The notes under the pieces: generated by a model
Told to the model about the DNA's origin: nothing
Database searches by the model: none
The model's input: the letters and a program-made list of their open reading frames with translations, nothing else
DNA from: Isoetes taiwanensis
Lineage: Eukaryota; Streptophyta; Lycopodiopsida; Isoetales; Isoetaceae
Assembly (NCBI GenBank): GCA_021234155.1
Contig: JAJEKV010000055.1
Location: forward strand, 1,345,090-1,409,089
Direction: 5' to 3'
DNA: 64,000 nucleotides
Translations under genes and position numbers: made by a program
Shown: one piece after another, positions 21,841 through 32,825 of the stretch
Layout: each line of letters starts with the position of its first letter
Position numbering within the stretch: the stretch's first letter is position 1

Positions 21841-24800
21841 ATGCATATGCTCTTGCTAATCCTTGTATCAGTGATTCACTTTTCCTTTGGGCAGAAAAGA
21901 GAGGAGGTTTTGGCCCTCCTTGCATTGAAGTCTGCATGGCAGGATGTAAATGGGACCCTTGCATCCTGGAACGTATCATCAGGACAGCCCTGTGGTTCAC
22001 ATAAATGGTTTGGTGTAGTATGCACAAATCATGCATCTCAACATTCTATATTGGAGCTGTCTTTGCCGGCTGGATCATTAAAGGGAGGCTTCTTAGTTGC
22101 TCAAATTGGCGCTTTGAAGAATTTGAGAGTTCTTATCCTTGCAGGAAACCAAATTTCAGGTTGCATTCCTAAAGAAATAGGTGAGCTTGCCGAACTGAGA
22201 ACTCTGGATTTGTCTACTAATTTACTAGAAGGTAGAATTCCCATTGAGATGGGAAACTTGAGCAAGTTAGTGGCCCTTTCCCTTGGGCACAATCATTTAG
22301 AAGGTCAAATACCAAGTTCTTTTGGAAATTTGACTTCTCTTCAACTGCTCGATCTTCATGATAACTATATCTTTGGGCGCATTCCATCTGCTTTCGCGAA
22401 GCTTACAAATCTACAGATTTTGTATCTTCAGTCAAATAGAATTTCTGGATTGATTCCATCAGAATTGCAGAATTTAAAGATGGTAGCTGTTTTACTTTTG
22501 TTCTCAAATTCTCTAGAAGGGAACATTCCAGCCGTTTTGGGCAATTTGACGAACTTGGAGGCGCTCGTCCTGTGCGACAATCATTTATCTGGTATTATTC
22601 CCCCCGAACTTTTTCAGCTTCCTATGTTGAGGGTCCTCCACCTGGACCACAACAATCTTTCAGGGATCATTCCTTCCCAGTTGGGCTCACTTCCTTGCCT
22701 CCAAACAATGTGCTCATCTTATTCATCTAGCAAGTTTTACAGTGCACCATCTGCAGTAAAGCTGAGCTTCAACAACTTAAGTGGCAGCATACCAACAGAA
22801 ATTGGGTACTTGCAAGGCTTGGAGATTCTAGAATTGGGTTGCAACAGATTAACAGGTATTATCCCGCCAGAGCTTGGCAACATGAGCTCACTGAGGAGTT
22901 TAGATGTGCAATTCAACAACCTATCTGGCTATATTCCCATGGAATTATCTCTACTTGGAAAACTGGAAATTCTTTCCCTGGGGTACAACAATCTGCAAGG
23001 GCCTCTTCCATCTGAGATTGGCATGTTGCCATCTCTTCAGATTTTGTACCTTGCTAACAATAGTTTGAGTGGGGTGATCCCATTGGAGATAACTTATCTG
23101 AAGACACTGAAACAGCTAAACTTTGATTTCAACTATTTCAGTGGGACTATTCCATCAGATATTGGCAACTTGGACAATCTTATTGTGTTCTTTATGCAGC
23201 ATAATAAGCTTAGTGGACATATCCCTGCACAGCTAGGAAAGCTCGACCAGCTAAGGTTCTTAAACTTGGGGTCTAATAACTTGACTGGTGAAATTCCGCC
23301 AGAGTTAGGCAAGTTACGTAAATTGTCTCAGCTTCTATTAAATGGCAATCACCTCTATGGAAGCATTCCTCCTGCTCTTGGAAATTTAAACTTTCCGATC
23401 GGCGAAACTATGCCATCTTACAGTAATTTTTTTGCTGGAGCGTCTGTGCTTGACCTGGGCTCAAACAATCTGTCAGGCAGTATTCCTCAAGAGCTTGGTA
23501 GCTGTTCACATTTGACCATTCTTAATCTTGGGCATAATCAGCTGACTGGTCTTATTCCTGGATCATTAGGAAAAATTCAAAATTTGACTGCTCTTAATCT
23601 GGGAAACAATTATCTGAGGGGTCCATTGCCATCAAGCCTTACTAACTGCTCGAACCTGATCAATATTCAGTTAAAGAACAACTTTTTGACTGGAAAGATA
23701 CCCAGAGGCATTGGCCAGCTACTGCATCTGCAGATTTTAGAGCTTGGGTACAATTTAATAAGTGGTGAAATTCCTTTAGATATTGGTGATTGTGAAGGGT
23801 TGGTCACTTTGATTCTTAGTGATAACCACCTGGAAGGAGAAGTACCTTTTACCTTAACTAGATTGCCAATCTTGCAAACCCTAATTCTTGCAAGAAATCG
23901 CTTGCAGGGATCTCTACCCTCAACCCTTGCCTTCCTGGCGCAACTGCAATACTTGGACTTAAGTAGCAATCAAATTGCTGGAAATATTCCATCTGATATT
24001 GGAAACATTGGAGACCTTCATTATCTTGATTTGAGCTCAAACATCCTTAGTGGATACATACCTTCAAGTTTGGGATCCCTCTTCTATCTCGAGACACTAT
24101 ACCTTCATAGTAACAAACTTGAGGGACAGGTACCACTTCTACTAGGTAACTGTATTTCCCTGACTCACTTGAACCTGTCATATAATGCACTTGTGGGGGA
24201 GATACCAACGTTTGGCATATTTACACGATTTGGTGTAGATTCTTTCTTTGGTAACAAGGGCTTATGCGGTCTTTTGGTGGATGTGGCATGCAGAGCTCCA
24301 TATCTTTCGCAGCTATATGTAAAGGAGATCCACTTTGTGATTATGGTTATGTCTGCCCTGGTGATATCTTGTATGCTCCTCCTTATAGTTTTTTTTATTG
24401 TTTCATACCGTGCAAATCAAAGCAGACAACATGAAAACATTCCTATTATTTATGATGGAAAAATGGTTATGTTTGTACCTCGCTTCATCTTCGGATACAG
24501 TGATATTGTTGCTGCTACTGGAGGATACAGCTCAACATACTTGCTTGGGGATGGTGGATTCGGAGCAGTCTATTGTGCTACATTACCAGATGGATCGAAA
24601 CTTGCCGTGAAGGTTCTGAGTAGGCAAAACGCACATGCTAAAGCTTCATTTGAAACGGAAGTTCAAATGCTCAGCCACATTAGGCATCGCAACCTTGTAG
24701 TCCTAAAGGGATTCTACACAAGTTCTGTTGATAAAGTATTATTTTATGAGTACATGCCGAATGGAAGCGTGCATGACTTACTGCACAATCAAAATAGATA

Positions 24801-25365
24801 TCCAGAAACCCCGCAGTGGTCTATACGACAAAAAATAGCTCTTGGAACAGCTCAAGGTCTGCTGTATCTTCACCAAGGTTGCTCTCCACAGATAGTACAT
24901 TGTGACGTAAAATCTAGCAATATTCTTCTTGATGAAGATCTAGAGCCACACATTTCTGATTTTGGAATAGCACATTCGATCGAAAATTATGCAGAGTATG
25001 CAACAGGCAGAGTGGCAGGGACCTTGGGATACATTGCACCAGAAGCTGGATCAAGCTGCAGACTAACTGAAAAAACCGATGTATATGGATATGGAATTGT
25101 TTTGTTAGAGCTTCTTACAGGGAAGCGACCAATTGTTTGCATAGAAGGAACATTGACAAACTTAGCTGCATGGGTTAGAGATCTGCATCAAACGAAACAG
25201 CTAGAAAAGGCAGTTGACACAAGTATGCTTAGTTCATGCACATCTTTACCCAACCTTGTCCACCTTCTAAAGTTAGCTATTCTCTGCACCTCCTATTCTC
25301 CCATTAGGAGACCAACGATGAATCAGATTGTACATCACCTGGTAAACATGCAAAATGCAAACTGA
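21841..25365 (+). CDS. LRR receptor-like kinase, non-RD, intronless
   Basis: A 1174-residue membrane receptor kinase in one uninterrupted frame. Residues 1-18 form a signal peptide (MHMLLLILVSVIHFSFGQ). An LRR N-terminal domain follows, with PCGSHKWFGVVC. About 25 plant-type LRRs (LxxLxLxxNxLxGxIPxxL) fill residues about 75-800, with two irregular breaks near 285 (TMCSSYSSSKFYSAPS) and 520 (GETMPSYSNFFAG). The membrane segment is about 830-853. The kinase has a glycine loop GDGGFGAVY (about 903-911), Lys924 in LAVKV, HCD at 1020-1022, DFG at 1040-1042 and APE at 1067-1069. Cys instead of Arg before the catalytic Asp makes it a non-RD kinase, common among immune receptors such as the FLS2 group. 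Ligand and function are unknown. The ATG chosen begins the signal peptide. No neighbour suggests a pathway. Confidence 0.96.
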   Translation: MHMLLLILVSVIHFSFGQKREEVLALLALKSAWQDVNGTLASWNVSSGQPCGSHKWFGVVCTNHASQHSILELSLPAGSLKGGFLVAQIGALKNLRVLILAGNQISGCIPKEIGELAELRTLDLSTNLLEGRIPIEMGNLSKLVALSLGHNHLEGQIPSSFGNLTSLQLLDLHDNYIFGRIPSAFAKLTNLQILYLQSNRISGLIPSELQNLKMVAVLLLFSNSLEGNIPAVLGNLTNLEALVLCDNHLSGIIPPELFQLPMLRVLHLDHNNLSGIIPSQLGSLPCLQTMCSSYSSSKFYSAPSAVKLSFNNLSGSIPTEIGYLQGLEILELGCNRLTGIIPPELGNMSSLRSLDVQFNNLSGYIPMELSLLGKLEILSLGYNNLQGPLPSEIGMLPSLQILYLANNSLSGVIPLEITYLKTLKQLNFDFNYFSGTIPSDIGNLDNLIVFFMQHNKLSGHIPAQLGKLDQLRFLNLGSNNLTGEIPPELGKLRKLSQLLLNGNHLYGSIPPALGNLNFPIGETMPSYSNFFAGASVLDLGSNNLSGSIPQELGSCSHLTILNLGHNQLTGLIPGSLGKIQNLTALNLGNNYLRGPLPSSLTNCSNLINIQLKNNFLTGKIPRGIGQLLHLQILELGYNLISGEIPLDIGDCEGLVTLILSDNHLEGEVPFTLTRLPILQTLILARNRLQGSLPSTLAFLAQLQYLDLSSNQIAGNIPSDIGNIGDLHYLDLSSNILSGYIPSSLGSLFYLETLYLHSNKLEGQVPLLLGNCISLTHLNLSYNALVGEIPTFGIFTRFGVDSFFGNKGLCGLLVDVACRAPYLSQLYVKEIHFVIMVMSALVISCMLLLIVFFIVSYRANQSRQHENIPIIYDGKMVMFVPRFIFGYSDIVAATGGYSSTYLLGDGGFGAVYCATLPDGSKLAVKVLSRQNAHAKASFETEVQMLSHIRHRNLVVLKGFYTSSVDKVLFYEYMPNGSVHDLLHNQNRYPETPQWSIRQKIALGTAQGLLYLHQGCSPQIVHCDVKSSNILLDEDLEPHISDFGIAHSIENYAEYATGRVAGTLGYIAPEAGSSCRLTEKTDVYGYGIVLLELLTGKRPIVCIEGTLTNLAAWVRDLHQTKQLEKAVDTSMLSSCTSLPNLVHLLKLAILCTSYSPIRRPTMNQIVHHLVNMQNAN

Positions 25366-25443
25366 ATACCAACCTGTAGGACTTCATTAAAATGGCTCCA
25401 GTATTGAAGCTTTTATTTCCATCCTTTTTAGTAAGGGAACTTA

Positions 25444-25822
25444 CAATTGTAAGGAATTCAAGGGTCGAAGAAGAGAAATTATACAGGAGCTGCTCTTGAA
25501 AGAAAGGTGTAAAGGAACTGATATCATTTTGCAAGTTTTCGACTCTCTTTACACGATAGCTTGGCTTCTGGATTAGACTCTTATGGAAGGTTTAAAATGG
25601 TCAACAGCCATTTTGCATTCCAAAATTTCATTACGCAAAAGTAACCAAGAAGATAAAGATATAGGTAGACCAAATGTGAGTTCGTTGAATGGATTGATCT
25701 GCCCCAATATTAGAGGTTTAAGGAATTCATGACTGGAAGAAGAGAAGATTTACAGAAGCTGGAGCTCGCTTTTCAAAGGAAAAAAGGTGTAAAGAACCTG
25801 AAATGCCATTTCGCAAGCTGTC
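25444..25822. repeat. Direct duplication in the 3' flank of the receptor kinase
   Basis: About 100 bp is present twice (about 25444-25540 and 25713-25822). Both copies contain GGAATTCA..G, GAAGAAGAGAA.ATT.ACAG.AGCTG, AAAGGTGTAAAG.A.CTGA and ATTT(T/C)GCAAG. No coding role is visible. It could mark a duplicated 3' untranslated segment. Confidence 0.6.
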
Positions 25823-25899
25823 TACTGTCACACTACAACAATCCCTTCAAATCCAAAATTGGTGGTCAATATCTTATGTTTGAAGACTGGTTCATGTGC

Positions 25900-26650
25900 T
25901 GCTTTTGTATTGTCTTTACAATTTTCCAGCTAGCAAAAAGGCCCCAGACTCACCAAGCTCTTATGGTCCCTACACTTTGCTAGCAAAAAGTCTCAGAAAG
26001 ACACAACACGCTCTTATGGTCCTACAATTTCTTGTGGTCAAATTGTGCTCAATAAGTCCTGGCTATTTGTCTAAAGTTCTAAAAATGTGAAAAATATACC
26101 GTCGTACATAAGATTGTTAATGGTGTTTGATTTAGTACAATGATGATGGTGGAAAATGCGTTTCAATATATCGAAGGTTGAGGGGAGATTGAGGGGAGAT
26201 GGGCGGTGCAAAAATTCTCTTTAGCGAACTTGGAGAATCGTCGGATATGGCATCTTTCCTGGCCGCTTCTTGAAAGGCAGAACAGCAGCATCTCGAGGAG
26301 ATAAAGCAGCAGGTCTTTTTTTAGGGTTCTTGGGCCCGATTTTTGTTTTGAAGCTGGGTTTTTGTTTTGAAGCCCGATTCTTGTGTTGCACAGCCTGATT
26401 TTTGCCTTAGATAGTGCATGTGCTATGGCGGTGGAGGCATACAAGAGCTTTGGTTATGCTTGTGTTGTTGGCCTTTTCTTTTAGGGTTTATTCTTAGAAG
26501 GTGCATTCGCATGGAGGCGATGGCGCGATGGCGTTGGGGCATCGTTTCTCTTCTCTGCCATAGCTACCCCAAGGTTTATTTTTGGAATGTAACTGGACTT
26601 GATTGCTTGCAGCTCTTTGTTGTTCTTGATTTTTATCTGCTCTTGCTGCT
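25900..26650. other. Intergenic, no gene recognised
   Basis: Two short tandem copies of GCTAGCAAAAAG...CTCTTATGGTCC lie at about 25930-26035. The rest has no recognisable domain and no splice-supported exon. Confidence 0.4.
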
Positions 26651-26659
26651 GGGTTTTCT

Positions 26660-26790
26660 TGTAAGTGTGGCCAGGGTTTGAACCCCTGACCAAGTGCACA
26701 TTTATTTTGGCATTACTAGGCCTATACCAACTCACCACACATCCGTTGGGCAAAACTTTAGCCATACATGCACACTTTGTAGGCAGGATA
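26660..26790 (-). mobile_element. Old tRNA-derived SINE (minus)
   Basis: On the minus strand an A-box-like GTGAGTTGGTATAGGC is followed about 45 nt later by a good B box, GGGGTTCAAACCCTGGCC. The rest of a tRNA fold is absent and no tail or target duplication survives. Confidence 0.45.
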
Positions 26791-27044
26791 GAATCCCGCC
26801 TCAGGAAGTCCAGAATTTTTAGGCAACAACCAGTTAACCAGCCCCAGTGTACATGGAAGCCAATTTTTACTGGTGCATACTCACACAATTATTGTGGAGC
26901 TTACGCTTGATAACTTGTTGATGATCCGTTTGAGTGTTTCATTAGAAACCACCTATTGGATTGAGTACGAGTTTTTAAGCAAGTTTGACTTATATAAAAA
27001 ACACCTATCAAGCAAACAAAAAATACAAAGAAGGTTGCAATATT

Positions 27045-27170
27045 TGCGTGTATGGTTAGGCCTTCCAGTTGGGGTGTCCTCCACCACGGTTCAATATCCA
27101 CTGGCTATTATCAAGTGGGAGAAGTGTGTGAGTGCGACTCTCATCACGTGTGTCATGTATTTGAGAGCAT
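27045..27170 (+). mobile_element. Old SINE related to the copy at 1714
   Basis: Contains a B-box-like GGTTCAATATCC and, downstream, aagtgggagaagtgtgtgagtgc followed by gactctcatca. This matches the body of the 1714-1861 SINE (aggtgggagatgtgggtgagtgc, aagtctcacc). It is diverged, with no intact tail. Confidence 0.5.
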
Positions 27171-27224
27171 GAAAGTGGCATATGCTCTAAAGAATGTAGT
27201 GTGTATCTAAGATAAAATTTGGGC

Positions 27225-27520
27225 ATGGAAGAGCCATATGTTCTGAAGGGGAGTATGACGTAAAAACTACTAACAATGTTTGGTCTAGAAGCGTGCTATT
27301 TTATATCAAGTATAGAGTATTATTGCGGGTGTTGTAGTTTTAAAACCATAGAGTATGAATGCTTCCATATGCCATACATGATGCTGCCAGGCACGAATAT
27401 GCCATATGCCCTAAAGGGTGGTGTGATGTAAGGACTACTTTTAACAAGGTTTGGAGTATAAGCATGCTATTTATATCAACTATATATAGCATCATGACAT
27501 GTGCTGCAGTTTTAAAACCA
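27225..27520. repeat. Two tandem copies of an unknown repeat; third copy at 29910-30015
   Basis: The copies share TATGCC(C/T)TAAAGG, TGACGTAA(A)A, TTTGG(T/A)(C/G)TA, GCATGCTATTT.TATATCAA and TTTTAAAAC. Copies start at about 27225, 27405 and 29910. The third stands immediately beyond the truncated 5' edge of the minus-strand LINE, as if that insertion block had split a tandem array. Confidence 0.55.
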
Positions 27521-27799
27521 TATTTCCCCCCTTTTTTTTCCCTTTGAGGGCAAGGTGGGTTTTTTTATATTTCGTTTAAAAAAAATACATAGGAAAAGGA
27601 GTGCAGAGATCACTCTGAGGTAAACCTTTTTAACACAGGAAAGAACAAAAAAAAAAAAAAAAAAAACTGGATAACATAGTTTAGAATGTGGCATAGGACT
27701 CATAAACTTAGAAATAGTCTTAAGCTTAAATAAGTTAAAATAAACATAAACATTTGATTCCTGAGATGAAAATATCAGATACTTATGGAAAATATACGA

Positions 27800-28110
27800 G
27801 ATCTTCTGAAGCCAAGTTTTTGTGCAAAAAATCAAACATAGTCTGTAGCATCAATCAGATCCTGGATTGTAAGATCAGAGTACAATTTCCGAAGATATTC
27901 AACATCTTGTCTAGTTGTTTGATGGTATCGGTAGAAAAATCAAAGGACAGGAGATCATGGCCCTTGCGCCTCCACTGCCACTTATGAAACAAGTTTTAAA
28001 ATAGGGCTTTAACCCATTAAAATGCCAGACTTCTGCTCGATCCAACGTCTTCTTCAAAGCCATGACATGCACCACTTTTTGTTTCAATAGAATCATGATA
28101 TCAGATACCT
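27800..28110 (-). pseudogene. Decayed paralogue of the 36.35-36.76 kb ORF
   Basis: The minus-strand reading contains LLKQKVVHVMALKKTLDRAE, then HKWQWRRKGHDLLSF, LDKMLNIFGN and TIQDLIDAT in broken frames. These align in order with LKQEMIHASAIKKVLNRPD, HKWEQKREAH, LDEILNILG and TMQDLIEAQ of the ORF at 36349-36759. Two decayed or live copies 8.5 kb apart indicate a repeated gene or transposon part. Function unknown. Confidence 0.6.
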
Positions 28111-28129
28111 CAGTACGAGAGATGGTCTG

Positions 28130-28243
28130 TGCAGGGGTTTTTTAATCCTAGTAGTAATGATTGTACTAGCCCATTGTATGGGTCCCATGACCTATTGGTC
28201 TCCATGGACGTTAAAAAAACTATTCTATTCTATTCTATTCTCC
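28130..28243 (+). mobile_element. LINE-type 3' tail with (TATTC)n
   Basis: Carries GGGGTTTTTTAATCCTAGTAG, then TGGGTCCCAT, TTGGTCTCCATGGACGTTAA and a (CTATT)n tail at about 28219-28243. The same order of words occurs on the minus strand at 54040-53902, next to a LINE coding end, and in a decayed form at 63541-63647. Only the 3' end is present, as in a heavily truncated retroposition. Confidence 0.6.
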
Positions 28244-28395
28244 AATCCAGCGCATTGGTGCACATGATTTAGCCAGCCTTCTCTGCTGGTCTGTGGAATG
28301 AACCATTAGCTTCAGTTAGCACATTTAAGAAAAAATTTGAAACTCCACATAAAGGTCCCAATTCTGTCCCATTTTCTATCATATTTTTTGTCCCT

Positions 28396-29905
28396 CTATA
28401 GTTTATGAGCCATGGCTAATTCTGCAAGTATAGACAGGGGGCAACATTTCAGCCAGGTCAAATTAGGATTCTTCTTCTCAATGGCTACCCTATTCCTATG
28501 CTTCCAAATGATCCAGCAACATAGGGCTCTGGTTATATTAACTATTTTGGAATCAGGGTCTAAGAATTGTCTCTGACATCCTGTGAGCACATTTATTGAG
28601 CTGTGAGGTCCATGTTCAGAAGGCTCTTTACTGCCACATTTTATAGAACATTCATTACTTACTCTGGCATCATATTTGCATGGAATGGAGTTGGTATGCA
28701 GGCTTTGATGCAAGACCAGCCATCTAAAAACGTTAATTTTATTTGCCATGTATGTTTTCCATCCAGAATAGGCAGCTATCAGTTCATCTTCCTCACTGTG
28801 CCAAAGGGTATTGCCTCTGAAAGGTTTAAAATCATTAGCCCTTTATAGATATCTCTGACCATATACCCTTTCTTTCGATTTAGGGCCCAATTGTTGGATA
28901 CATGTGCCAATTCTTGATGATAACTTAAGATGTTCATGAGATCTGAAAAGATTTGTTTGTCAATGGATGAACCTTTGATTTTTTCTTGAATTTCTTCCCA
29001 TCTTAGCCACCTGTTCTCCTATCTTAGATCCTCAATTTTCCAAATCCTAGCCCTATATCATTGCATATATTTTTGTGGATGCTTGAATTCCAAATAACCA
29101 ATTCCTTCTGGAGCAAAAATGTGGTGCCAAAACATATTTATGTTCTTGCATCTAACATTCAAGCCTCCATCATTCTTCTAATTATACTTGAGGTACCTGA
29201 ACATGGAGAGAATTGGACGAAAGCAGAGTCTGGTAGCTGATGCCTAAGAATGTGGCTGCCAACTGGGTGGGAGTCTTCCACCCAATACTGAATGAGTTTC
29301 AAAGTAGGGAGGGATTCTTAGAGTAGATGACCCTCCAAATCATTTTCGCTGCCAAGGCTTGAGTTTAGATAAACAAATCTTTACAACCAAGACATCTCTC
29401 ATTCCTTGACTTAATGAGATCACTCCAAACCACTTTGTGAGAGCCTTGCCATATGAATGTCCTCAAGGCCACCTCCATATTCCTTTACGATGTTCTATCT
29501 GCTATTAAGACAAAAATCCTTGTAATTATCGGGTCCCACAGGCCATGGATGAAGATATTTAGAGCCATTGGGATTTTCAAAATTTTAGTTGCATCCAACT
29601 TGCAATGACTCTAATATCTTGAAGATTTGTTTGCTCTGTGTCTAGGATGGTAGCACATTTGGCTTTGTTGAGTAGAACCCTTGAAACATCACCAAATAAA
29701 TCTAGATCTTCCAAGAAGTTGTCTAGACTATTATCTTCTGCTTTGAGAAAGGCGAATGTATCATCTGCATATATTGCATAAGAACAAAGGATCCAGCCTC
29801 TTTTGGGAGCTTAAGACAATTTTTGTCATGTAGGCTAGTGGCTATCTTAGTCACCATCTCTGCAACAATTAGAAATAAGTATGGTGCCAAAGGGGAACCA
29901 TCCAA
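28396..29905 (-). mobile_element. L1-like LINE fragment (reverse transcriptase to zf-RVT)
   Basis: The right end reads DGSPLAPYLFLIVAEMV, the conserved reverse-transcriptase block with PLSPxLFxL wording, followed by a decayed YADD region (LMQYMQMIHS). The left part reads VFRWLVLHQSLHTNSIPC and RALCCWIIWKHRNRV, the zinc-binding and post-zinc segments of plant L1 ORF2. Reading frames are broken many times. The element looks 5'-truncated at 29905, where the 27.2 kb repeat family resumes. Confidence 0.75.
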
Positions 29906-30019
29906 ATGCCTTAAAGGATGCTGCTAACATGGTATGACGTAAAACAATGTTTGGTCTATGCATTCTAGCGAGCATGCTATTTTATATCAACTATATAGAT
30001 ATATTGTATTTTTAAAACA

Positions 30020-30970
30020 ATGCGTTCATATAATTTACCCATCGATTATTGTAGCTTAAGTTTGAAGTTATTCTTTAAGACCTACTTAGAGATGTTCCTA
30101 TTGTGGCTGGGTGTATAAAACTAATACTTCGCACATAAGACAACTCAAACAAACTGTTATTTCCATTACAGAGGAGATTATGTGATAAGGCAAGATACAT
30201 GTACATATGACCAATTCGTTGCAACAAACATCTGCGCTATAACCCCTCGGGCAAATGCTGCTACCGCTCTTAATAAAAGTGCTATTGATGCTGCTACTGC
30301 AATCGCTGGACCGCGGATTAGGAACAATGAGCGCCATTTTTCTTGAATATTTTGTCTTTATCCCACTTTTTCTGTTACAAATGTTTTCCTGGCAAAAAAT
30401 GTGGGAGAAAGCAAATTCACTATGATCTGAAGTAGAATTCGAGCAAATCAATTGCTGCCCTTGTAGAGGGTGGAGCACACACGATTCTTCTCATATGAAG
30501 CTACAATTTGAGTATAAAATCTCCATATTTATGAAGCAAGAATTCAATCTCGATCGACTCCCTTATGGAAACAAAAGTTTTTGCAACTGCGGAGAGAAAA
30601 AAAGAATTACGTGTGGTTTTTCGAAAGGATCTGCTACTGAACTTTAGAATTCTCTGATCACTCAGCAATTTTTTCCTGACAATTTTTTTACTATAGAATA
30701 CACCTTTGTTCCCATTACTGTCGAGTTCGAGGTCGAAATTACCAATTCATGGATTGAATAATTTGTGGGATCAAGTGCCATTGCTCCTTCAAGCATTTTT
30801 CGGGTGCGTTGTGACTGGGTAGATCACAAAATTTTTGTTGAAGTTTCCTCACAGCAAGACACATCGCATTTTGAAGGGAATTCGCCTTAATTCTCTGTGA
30901 ATTGGAGTTCTCAGTATGATTGACTTTGATCTGCATAATTGTAATGGCTATTCGACCTCTGTTAGTTCAT
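30020..30970. other. No gene recognised; LTR-like wording on the minus strand
   Basis: On the minus strand at about 30480-30330 there is TTTGCTTTCTCCCACA and TTTTTTGCCAGGAAAACATT, followed by an ATG in good context (MALIVPNPRSSDCSSS). It vaguely resembles an LTR end followed by a leader. No primer-binding site or polyprotein was found, so no element is called. Confidence 0.2.
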
Positions 30971-31226
30971 TTTGAATCTAATTAAAGGCTTTTTTCTCCC
31001 CTACTCTCTTTTTCCCTTTTCGTCGTTCAATTCTTGCATGTGCTTTTGTTGTTTTTCCCCGAACTTTATGTTATGGATTCCAATTGTCCCAAAGACCCTA
31101 AACATTTGGCATTCCTTAACTCTTTTGTTAATCTTCCGGCCCCGGAATGCTCTTCTCTGCTTCAGAAGCTGCAATCATTTCAAGAAAAGCCTGAGGATAC
31201 CATTCTTTTCAGAAATTTTGATAATT

Positions 31227-31516
31227 TGCTTCAAGAAAAGTCACAAGGACAAATTCAAGTTCATATGGAGTCAGGATCAGTGTACCAACACAAATTTATT
31301 TAACAGTAAAAAGCCAATTTTTTTGAAGCACCTGAAAAAGGTCTACGACGAATTTCCAGGTTTCACAAAAGAGAACGTGCTTCTCATTGATGACAGCAGA
31401 TGCAAAGGGTACCTCAATGCGCCAAACACCATGATCTGTCCAAACAGCTGGAGCCCTGACAGAGTAGATGGCAATTTCCTCATGAATGATCTAAAGGTTT
31501 GGCTTCGGGGTTGCTA
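31227..31516 (+). pseudogene. FCP1-like (NLI-interacting factor) phosphatase fragment
   Basis: Reads KFKFIWSQDQC, then KKPIFLKHLKKVYDEFPGF, KENVLLIDDSRCKGYLN and APNTMICPNSW. This order is the C-terminal half of plant FCP1/SCP-like HAD phosphatases, where LLIDDS holds the downstream acidic motif. The amino-terminal half with the catalytic DxDxT is missing, and upstream sequence in the same frame looks non-coding, so I take it as a relic or a lone exon. Small phosphatases of this kind act on phosphoserine, for example the RNA polymerase II tail, but no activity can be assumed here. Confidence 0.7.
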
Positions 31517-31519
31517 AAA

Positions 31520-32820
31520 GGTGGAATGTGCAAAGTTATGTCGAAAAGCAACAAAATGTCAATATGTTTGACATCGAGAGTCAAATTTGTATTAATATGA
31601 TGAAAAACATAGAACTAAAGCCTAGAAATAGTATTATTGTGTATATGATGTAACCTCTCTTGACTTTTTAATATAAACAAAGTTTTACTTCAATTGTTCA
31701 TTTCTTGGCTATTTCAATGTTCCTCAAGGTTTTCAATGATCTTCCATTTGTCGAATGTAAACTTACACCACCAAAGACGAGGACTCCAGCAGTGTTAAGA
31801 GCGCACATCCCACTGCCGAACACTTGCCACTTGAAGTGTTTAAAGGATAGCAGAGCCTCTTGTGCTTGATCAAGAGGCAATCAGAATATTGGAGAAAAGT
31901 AGGGATTGGTTCAAAGGATGGATAGTCCATTTCTTCATGAGGTTAGTAATTTAATATAAACAACTCAGATTTGAAGTCTTCTTTGTTTTTCTTAAATCAT
32001 CTTGTTTTACCGCAGACCTTGGACTTTGGCGGTGTATGCACCAATTTCGATCAAGCATGACATGGAATGCAGGTTCCATTTCATGGATCCGCCATTTACA
32101 CATTATCACGAACGAGCTTGCTTCAAAGGACAAACTGTTGAACCCTCAACTTGCAATTTCGAATGTACCATTCTCACAAAGATGTTATCAAGCAAAGACC
32201 GGACAAAGGTGTATGTCATTGTAGGTCTTGGAGGTCACCCGCTTAAATGTCGTACCCGTGTGTGTACCATTTTGACAAACCCTAGAAATGTACAAGGGCT
32301 CCGAGCCCTGTCATGAGTTTTGTTGAGGATGCAAACACAAAATTCCCAAGCACCATAAAGCCAAGGCCACAAGAAAATTACAAGTTCCCACTCAATCGAT
32401 TGCCGGGTCGTGGTGGTCCCGCTATATGTGTCTTTGTAAAGAAAGTTGTGGCTGCAAGAATGCGAGACTTGGACATACTATCCCAAAGGCAAGGTGAGTT
32501 CAGAATTTGAAGGTATTACTCATCCAATGTGAGGCCCTGATATGTTTGTTGCGTGGGTGTACCAATTTCTAGTGGCGAAATGTTGGACACGCCAGAATGT
32601 GTGAAGCTACGCTTGCTCTAGTAATGAAGTCGAGGTTGACAGATCAATAGATCTTTACTTGTAATCACATGTTTGTATTATTGTAACCAAAGAGGTTATT
32701 CTTGTAACCTATTCTTTTATTGATCCTAATGTACATTGTTGTATACTATTGTATACAATAGACTTTTTTCTCGGTGACTGAATAACACTGGGTGGAGTTC
32801 AAATCTCCGTAAGAAATTGA
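31520..32820. other. No gene recognised
   Basis: Plus-strand ORFs at 32002-32316 and 32313-32510 (LNRLPGRGGPAICVFV) have no family I know and no supporting splice sites. The rest is AT-rich. Confidence 0.3.
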
Positions 32821-32825
32821 TGTAT

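Noticed and set aside
22101-24040. Antisense ORFs across the receptor kinase
   Set aside because: Leucine-rich repeat codons make open antisense frames by composition. No domains or independent signals.
26901-27172. Small protein genes near 27 kb
   Set aside because: The frames overlap an old SINE and tandem repeats, and composition is non-coding.
30330-30480. LTR end plus leader of another retroelement (minus)
   Set aside because: The wording is suggestive only. No primer-binding site, paired repeat or polyprotein domain was found.
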